Shown here: piece by piece, positions 59,596 to 64,000 of the stretch
Layout of the letters: each line of letters begins with the position of its first letter
How positions within the stretch are numbered: position 1 is the first letter of the stretch
Source: Arcicella rosea
GTDB taxonomy: Bacteria; Bacteroidota; Bacteroidia; Cytophagales; Spirosomataceae
Assembly (NCBI RefSeq): GCF_040543805.1
Contig: NZ_JBEUMS010000004.1
Span: forward strand, 186,001 to 250,000
Length of the DNA stretch: 64,000 bases
Direction of reading: 5' to 3'
Made by a program: the position numbers and the translations under genes
The notes under the pieces: model-generated
Told to the model about the DNA's origin: nothing
Databases searched by the model: none
What the model saw: the letters and a program-made list of their open reading frames with translations, nothing else

Positions 59596-62010
59596 ATTAA
59601 TCGGTACAAGTACCTTCACACTGATATTTCTTCCCATGTTATAAACACCTTGTCTGCCTGTTGTCTGATTCACATCCAAATACTTCAATCTACTTTGGTG
59701 GCTTTGATAAGTATTATCTAATAAATTATTGACGTTCAGGTAAATAGAAAATAAAGCTTTCTTTTTTAAATTAGTAATCGTAGCACCAGTTCCAACATTT
59801 ACTAATGAATAAGCTGGTGTTTTTGTTTCTGTATTATAAGCTAAAAGTGCATTGTTTTGTTGTTGATTATGCTCTAATTCTACAGAGAAATAAGTGTTTC
59901 TCAGATGCTTTCCCAAAGTATTTTTTGTCAGTTTTACGTTACTCAACCATCTTGGCGGAGGCATAAATGGCAGGTACTTCGCAGAATCATTTTTAGCAGA
60001 AATATTTACCCCATTTACAGAAGAATAACTTTGTGTAAAACTAAACCAACGTGCCGAAGCAGGATTATAAGTAACTACAGCTTCTAATCCCAAAAGTCTG
60101 GCATTTCCTTGTTGATAACGAAAAACGGGTACTCCATTGATGATAGAATCTTTTCCAGAAATATTCTGTACACGTTCTGAAAAAGTATAATGATTGATAC
60201 GATTACTGAACAAATTTAGATCAATGTAGAGCGAACTATTTTCAAAAGTAAGCCCTAAATCATTTTGTAATGACACTTCAGATTGTTGATTAATATTCCC
60301 GATTTCGTAACGGAAAGTACCTGCATGTTCACCATTCGATGAAATTTCTGGTACCGATGGCGCTCTAAAACCTCTGGCAACGTTCGTTTTTACAGAAAGT
60401 AAATGATTGATTTTATAAACTGCACCAAAACTTCCTGTAGCATTTTGAAATGTTTTGTTGAAACCAGCGAAACGTTCGCTAGTGTTGGCAGATGGTTTGG
60501 TTTGAAATTTTCCTTCAGAATCAATGTATAATTTATGAATATCTAATTGACGAATGTCAAATCTTAATCCGCCACTTATGATTAACTTATTGAATTTCTT
60601 TTTTGAAAATACAAATACGCCATTATCGAATAAATTGAAATTAGGGTACAAGGTTTCATTACCACGATTGTTCATCGTTTGTGCCATGCCATTTGTTCCG
60701 ATTGTAACTTCAAAATTATTTTTTTCTGGGAAGTTAAATCTTGCATCATAATAAAGTGTTTGCAAATAGAAGTACAAATCGGCTTCAAAAGGCTTTAAAA
60801 CATTGCCGTATTCTCTTCTGTGATTTTGTGAATAAGCTACATTCAAACTCAAAGAACTTTTTCCTAACATTAAATAATTGTTCCACGAGACTTTATAATT
60901 ACTTAAAGATTGTGAATTGGAAGGATTGATTGAAGGATTTTTTAATTCTTCTTCTGATACTCTAACGGTCTTACTTTGCCCATTTATCACTATTTGTTTT
61001 GAAAAAAATCCTTCAGCGTCTCTTGTTCCATCTATGATATTAATATCTTGTCCAAATTTTGAAAAATAGATTCTTGAAAAGCCCCATTTTTTGTTTAAAC
61101 CAATCATTCCAGAATAGTTAAGTTCTTGAAATTTAGAACCATTCACTAAACCATCGAAAGCATTTTGATAATTTCCAGCGTTTTTATTGCTCAATCTACT
61201 TGTCCAAACAAAACCATTTTTATTACCACCCAGATTTACCGAAAATCCGTGTAAACCATTGTTGGTCTGATAATTATACAAAACATTTCCATTGATTTTG
61301 TCAGATTCTGTCGGTGTTGGTGAAATCACAGAAATTACTCCACCCAAGCCATCAGAACCATACATTAATGAACCCGCACCACGAATAATTTCATAACGTT
61401 CTATTGAAAACTCATCAATATGTAAACTATGTTCTTCGCCCCATTGATTATCTTCTTGGCGAACGCCATCATGAACAGTAATTACTCTATTGAAGCCCAA
61501 TCCACGAATAATCGGTTTTGAAAGTGTTGGTCCAGTCATGATTTGCGAAACACCAGGCAATTTCACAATCGCATCTACTAAATTGGTTGAAGTACTTTGT
61601 AACCACTGTGCTCTTGAAAGTGCTGCAATTGGCACTGGACTTTCTTTTACTAACGTTTTAATGCCTGCGCCAGTTATTACTACTTCTTCTAAGGAAGTAG
61701 CAGAATTTTCCATTTCAAAATCTTGCTTTGTTGCGTTTTTTACGTTTACTTTTTTTGTGATAGTTTTTAAAGAAACATAGCTTACTTGTAGCGTAAATTC
61801 ACCTTTTGGCAAGTTTTTGATTTGATAAAAACCATTCACATCTGTACTTGTTCCAGTTCGTAACTCAGGAATATAAACGTTCGCTCCGATAATCACTTCG
61901 TTGGTTTCATTCAGCAATACTTTACCTGAAATGATATTTTGCCCAAAGGATTCACTCAAACTAAAGCAACAAATAATGAAATAAAGTATTGGTTTGAAAA
62001 AGTTTCTCAT
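59593..62010 (-). CDS. TonB-dependent receptor
   Basis: The 805-residue protein has a signal peptide ending near SFGQ, an N-terminal carboxypeptidase-like domain (ISGKVLLNETNEVIIGANVYIPELRTGTSTDVNGFYQI, about 25-105), a plug (VVITGAGIKTLVKESPVPIAALSRAQW ... IIRGLGFNRVITVHDGVRQEDNQWGEEHSLHID ... RGAGSLMYGSDGLGGVISVISP, about 110-235) and a 22-strand beta barrel ending KVLVPIN. A plug loop HSLHIDEF has His residues that may bear on metal ligands, but no substrate can be given. TonB energises it at the outer membrane. It stands alone, divergent from the FtsE gene. Confidence 0.92.
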   Translation of the reverse strand: MRNFFKPILYFIICCFSLSESFGQNIISGKVLLNETNEVIIGANVYIPELRTGTSTDVNGFYQIKNLPKGEFTLQVSYVSLKTITKKVNVKNATKQDFEMENSATSLEEVVITGAGIKTLVKESPVPIAALSRAQWLQSTSTNLVDAIVKLPGVSQIMTGPTLSKPIIRGLGFNRVITVHDGVRQEDNQWGEEHSLHIDEFSIERYEIIRGAGSLMYGSDGLGGVISVISPTPTESDKINGNVLYNYQTNNGLHGFSVNLGGNKNGFVWTSRLSNKNAGNYQNAFDGLVNGSKFQELNYSGMIGLNKKWGFSRIYFSKFGQDINIIDGTRDAEGFFSKQIVINGQSKTVRVSEEELKNPSINPSNSQSLSNYKVSWNNYLMLGKSSLSLNVAYSQNHRREYGNVLKPFEADLYFYLQTLYYDARFNFPEKNNFEVTIGTNGMAQTMNNRGNETLYPNFNLFDNGVFVFSKKKFNKLIISGGLRFDIRQLDIHKLYIDSEGKFQTKPSANTSERFAGFNKTFQNATGSFGAVYKINHLLSVKTNVARGFRAPSVPEISSNGEHAGTFRYEIGNINQQSEVSLQNDLGLTFENSSLYIDLNLFSNRINHYTFSERVQNISGKDSIINGVPVFRYQQGNARLLGLEAVVTYNPASARWFSFTQSYSSVNGVNISAKNDSAKYLPFMPPPRWLSNVKLTKNTLGKHLRNTYFSVELEHNQQQNNALLAYNTETKTPAYSLVNVGTGATITNLKKKALFSIYLNVNNLLDNTYQSHQSRLKYLDVNQTTGRQGVYNMGRNISVKVLVPIN

Positions 62011-62374
62011 TTTGTGATTCTAATTAATAGTTTAGATTAGTCTAAAAATTATTCAAATGTAAGTCATAAAAATTAATTAGCTATCATAAAATATAAGTTT
62101 TTTTTATTTTTCCTGATGAATGATAAGATGAATGGCTTTGTAAATCAGATGATTAATGAATTTGGAACTGCCTCAAGAAGAAAGTTGGCGAACATCTTGC
62201 TTAGATGAATATTGTCAGTAAAGTATTCTGAAATATTTTTCAAGAAAATTTTCAGCAGGAATTTAGACGATAATCTACCGTGTTCTTTAGGGGAAATTAG
62301 CGGACTAAACACAAAAAGTATTTATTGTTATCATTTTGTCAGTATATTTGAAAAAATAACATATCAAGCAAAAA
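62011..62374. other. Divergent region between the TonB receptor and ftsE genes
   Basis: These 364 bp hold no gene that I can support. TATATTTG at 62343-62350 (TAnnTTTG) may be the ftsE -7 element, 25 bp before the start codon; a TATT about 20 bp upstream is only a weak -33 match. Confidence 0.35.
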
Positions 62375-63058
62375 ATGTTTACATCAGAACCCGTAGTTGT
62401 CATTCAGAGTGCATTTATATATCAAAACGAGCGAATTGTTTTAAACGACGTTAACTTTAGTATTAACAAAGGAGAATTTGTTTTTTTAATAGGAAGAACA
62501 GGAAGTGGCAAAAGTTCGTTACTAAAAACATTATATGCTGATCTTTGGCTTCAACAAGGAAAAGCAAAAGTGGCGGGGTTTACTATCGAAACAATGAAAG
62601 CAGCCGAACGTCCTTTTCTTCGCCGAAAAATTGGTGTCGTTTTTCAGGACTTTCAGTTGTTTATGGATAGAAATGTTCAAGAAAATTTGATGTGGGTTTT
62701 GGAAGCAACAGGTTGGACTGATAGTGCCAGAATGAAAGCTAGAGTTGCAGAAGTACTCATGCAAGTAGGTATGTCAACTTCTCGTGATAAAATGCCCCAT
62801 CAACTTTCGGGTGGTGAACAACAAAGAGTAGTAATTGCCAGAGCCTTATTAAATGAACCGCAAATACTCTTTGCCGATGAACCAACTGGAAATCTTGACC
62901 CTGAAGTATCAGGTCAAATTATTGAGCTTTTCCATGAAATCAACAAAGCTGGAACGGCAATTTTAATGGCTACGCACGATTTTGATATGATTCGTAAATT
63001 CCCTGCTCGTATTCTGAAATGTGAAAATGGACATGTGAAAGAACAACCTCAAGTGTAA
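62375..63058 (+). CDS. ftsE: FtsE-like ABC ATPase (cell division ATP-binding protein)
   Basis: The 227-residue ATPase has Walker A LIGRTGSGKSS, Q-loop FQDFQLFMDR, signature LSGGEQQRVVIARALLNEP and Walker B ILFADEPTGNLDPE, with TAILMATHDFDMIRKF (switch His). The order KGEFVFLIGRTGSGKSSLL ... GVVFQDFQLFMDRNVQENLMW is the FtsE type. FtsE works with the membrane protein FtsX to activate cell-wall hydrolases at the division site. No ftsX is next to it, as the following gene is an exported DUF1028 protein. Identity as FtsE rather than a LolD-like ATPase is likely but not certain. Confidence 0.85.
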   Translation: MFTSEPVVVIQSAFIYQNERIVLNDVNFSINKGEFVFLIGRTGSGKSSLLKTLYADLWLQQGKAKVAGFTIETMKAAERPFLRRKIGVVFQDFQLFMDRNVQENLMWVLEATGWTDSARMKARVAEVLMQVGMSTSRDKMPHQLSGGEQQRVVIARALLNEPQILFADEPTGNLDPEVSGQIIELFHEINKAGTAILMATHDFDMIRKFPARILKCENGHVKEQPQV

Positions 63059-63111
63059 ATTATTTAGAAGTATTTTGTCGGAAAAATATCGCAATTAATA
63101 ATTTTAAACCT

Positions 63112-64000
63112 ATGAAAAAAGTATTAACATTGATAACGTTTCTTTATTTTACGAGTAATACTTTCGCTCAATTTTCTAAAAACTCAGAGCCTTTTGCACA
63201 TACATTTTCAATCGTCGCTCGTGATACCAAAACTGGAGAAATGGCTGTTGGAGTACAAAGCCACTGGTTTAGTGTTGGAACGGCGGTTTCATGGGGACAA
63301 GCTGGCGTTGGAGTAGTTGCTACACAAAGTTTTGTGAATAAATCATTCGGAATAAGAGGTTTGGCATTAATGAAAAATGGCAAAACTGCTCAAGAAACAA
63401 TGGATATTTTATTGTCGAATGATGGAGGAAAGGATGTTCGCCAAGTTGGTATAATCGACGCTAAAGGAAACGTTGCAGTGCATACTGGTAAGAATTGTGT
63501 AGATTTTGCAGGACATATTAAAGGCACAAATTATTCAGTACAGAGTAATATGATGTTGAATAATAAAGTACCTGCAGCTATGGCTAAGGCTTTTGAAGAC
63601 AACTGGAAATTACCTTTAGCAGAAAGAGTATTGAAAGCCTTGGAAGCTGGACAAGCCGTGGGAGGCGATATCAGAGGAAAACAATCGGCGGCTTTATTAG
63701 TTGTAAAAGGTACTTCAACCAACAAACCTTGGGATGAAGACCATTTGGTAGATTTGCGAGTTGACGACCACCAAACACCTTTGGTTGAATTAGCTAGATT
63801 ATTGAAAATTAAAAGAGCTTACGACCACATGGATGCTGGTGATTTAGCCACTGAAACCAACAATATGAAAAAAGCCACGGATGAGTACAATGCTGCTATG
63901 AAACTATTTCCAAATAATTTAGAAATGCAATATTGGACAGCCATTACAATGGCAAATAACAAAAGTATTATCAAAGCTTCGGAGATACTTCACAAGATTT
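63112..64000 (+). CDS. Exported DUF1028 family protein, 3' end outside the window
   Basis: A signal peptide (MKKVLTLITFLYFTSNTFAQ) begins the protein; the DUF1028 domain follows (FSIVARDTKTGEMAVGVQSHWFSVGTAVSWGQAGVGVVATQS, then MDILLSNDGGKDVRQVGIIDAKGNVAVHTGKNC). DUF1028 has an Ntn-hydrolase-like fold by family knowledge. From residue about 240 (LLKIKRAYDHMDAGDLATETNNMKKATDEYNAAMKLFPNN) a helical, TPR-like part follows and runs to the window end with no stop codon, so at least 296 codons are seen. Function is not established. Confidence 0.85.
   Translation, partial: MKKVLTLITFLYFTSNTFAQFSKNSEPFAHTFSIVARDTKTGEMAVGVQSHWFSVGTAVSWGQAGVGVVATQSFVNKSFGIRGLALMKNGKTAQETMDILLSNDGGKDVRQVGIIDAKGNVAVHTGKNCVDFAGHIKGTNYSVQSNMMLNNKVPAAMAKAFEDNWKLPLAERVLKALEAGQAVGGDIRGKQSAALLVVKGTSTNKPWDEDHLVDLRVDDHQTPLVELARLLKIKRAYDHMDAGDLATETNNMKKATDEYNAAMKLFPNNLEMQYWTAITMANNKSIIKASEILHKI

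Noticed and set aside
62531..62764. 77-residue minus-strand frame in ftsE
   Set aside because: Shadow of the ABC ATPase, with no own features.

Overview
This is a 64-kb piece of an AT-rich Bacteroidota chromosome, most likely Cytophagales-like. Evidence for the phylum: TonB-dependent receptors with N-terminal carboxypeptidase-regulatory-like domains, a PorQ-type type IX secretion (T9SS) protein, a secreted esterase with a T9SS sorting domain, a histone H1-like protein, DUF3667, DUF4920 and LruC families, and promoters of the TTTG / TAnnTTTG type. There is no rRNA, tRNA, prophage, IS element or CRISPR array that I can see. The sequence looks like ordinary core chromosome with one more accessory stretch at about 38.5-52 kb.

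Layout. 0-6 kb: the end of a thioredoxin-fold gene, an SDR-type epimerase, DUF4260, an AraC regulator, an M42 peptidase and an acyl-CoA carboxyltransferase. 6-14 kb: porQ, hslU, a 34-residue membrane peptide, bifunctional hisB, a DUF937/OmpA fusion and a biotin carboxylase. 14-25 kb: an LruC lipoprotein, an alpha-oxoamine synthase, a histone-like protein, a MaoC hydratase, a three-gene unit (36-residue membrane peptide, lipid kinase, SUI1-like factor) and methylmalonyl-CoA mutase. 25-36 kb: dnaA, DUF3667, recA, apaG, ung, SGNH and TlpA genes. 36-52 kb: a T9SS esterase, a 42-bp minisatellite, two AidA/PixA inclusion-body paralogues, a lipoprotein/7TM/histidine kinase/response regulator operon, an NTF2-glucose dehydrogenase fusion, a membrane AraC regulator, and a LytS/LytTR pair divergent from a TonB-type receptor. 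52-64 kb: an ABC permease/M1 peptidase fusion with its ATPase, TMEM220, a TPR lipoprotein, SRP RNA, fructose-6-phosphate aldolase, a second TonB receptor, FtsE and a DUF1028 protein cut by the window end.

Genes that work together. Biotin carboxylase, carboxyltransferase and methylmalonyl-CoA mutase make most of a propionyl-CoA to succinyl-CoA route, although they lie in three separate places. PorQ and the sorting-domain esterase belong to T9SS. The two two-component systems are different in type: NarL-like with a separate 7TM partner, and LytS/LytTR with candidate direct-repeat sites in front of the divergent receptor gene.

The most unusual signal is not a gene. Many intergenic regions carry degenerate arrays with a strict 7-bp period (AGCTTTG-like, ATTTCGG-like or GTTATGA-like units) that usually begin directly at a stop codon. 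Some are arranged as large inverted repeats around an inner hairpin. I know no standard name for these in Bacteroidota.
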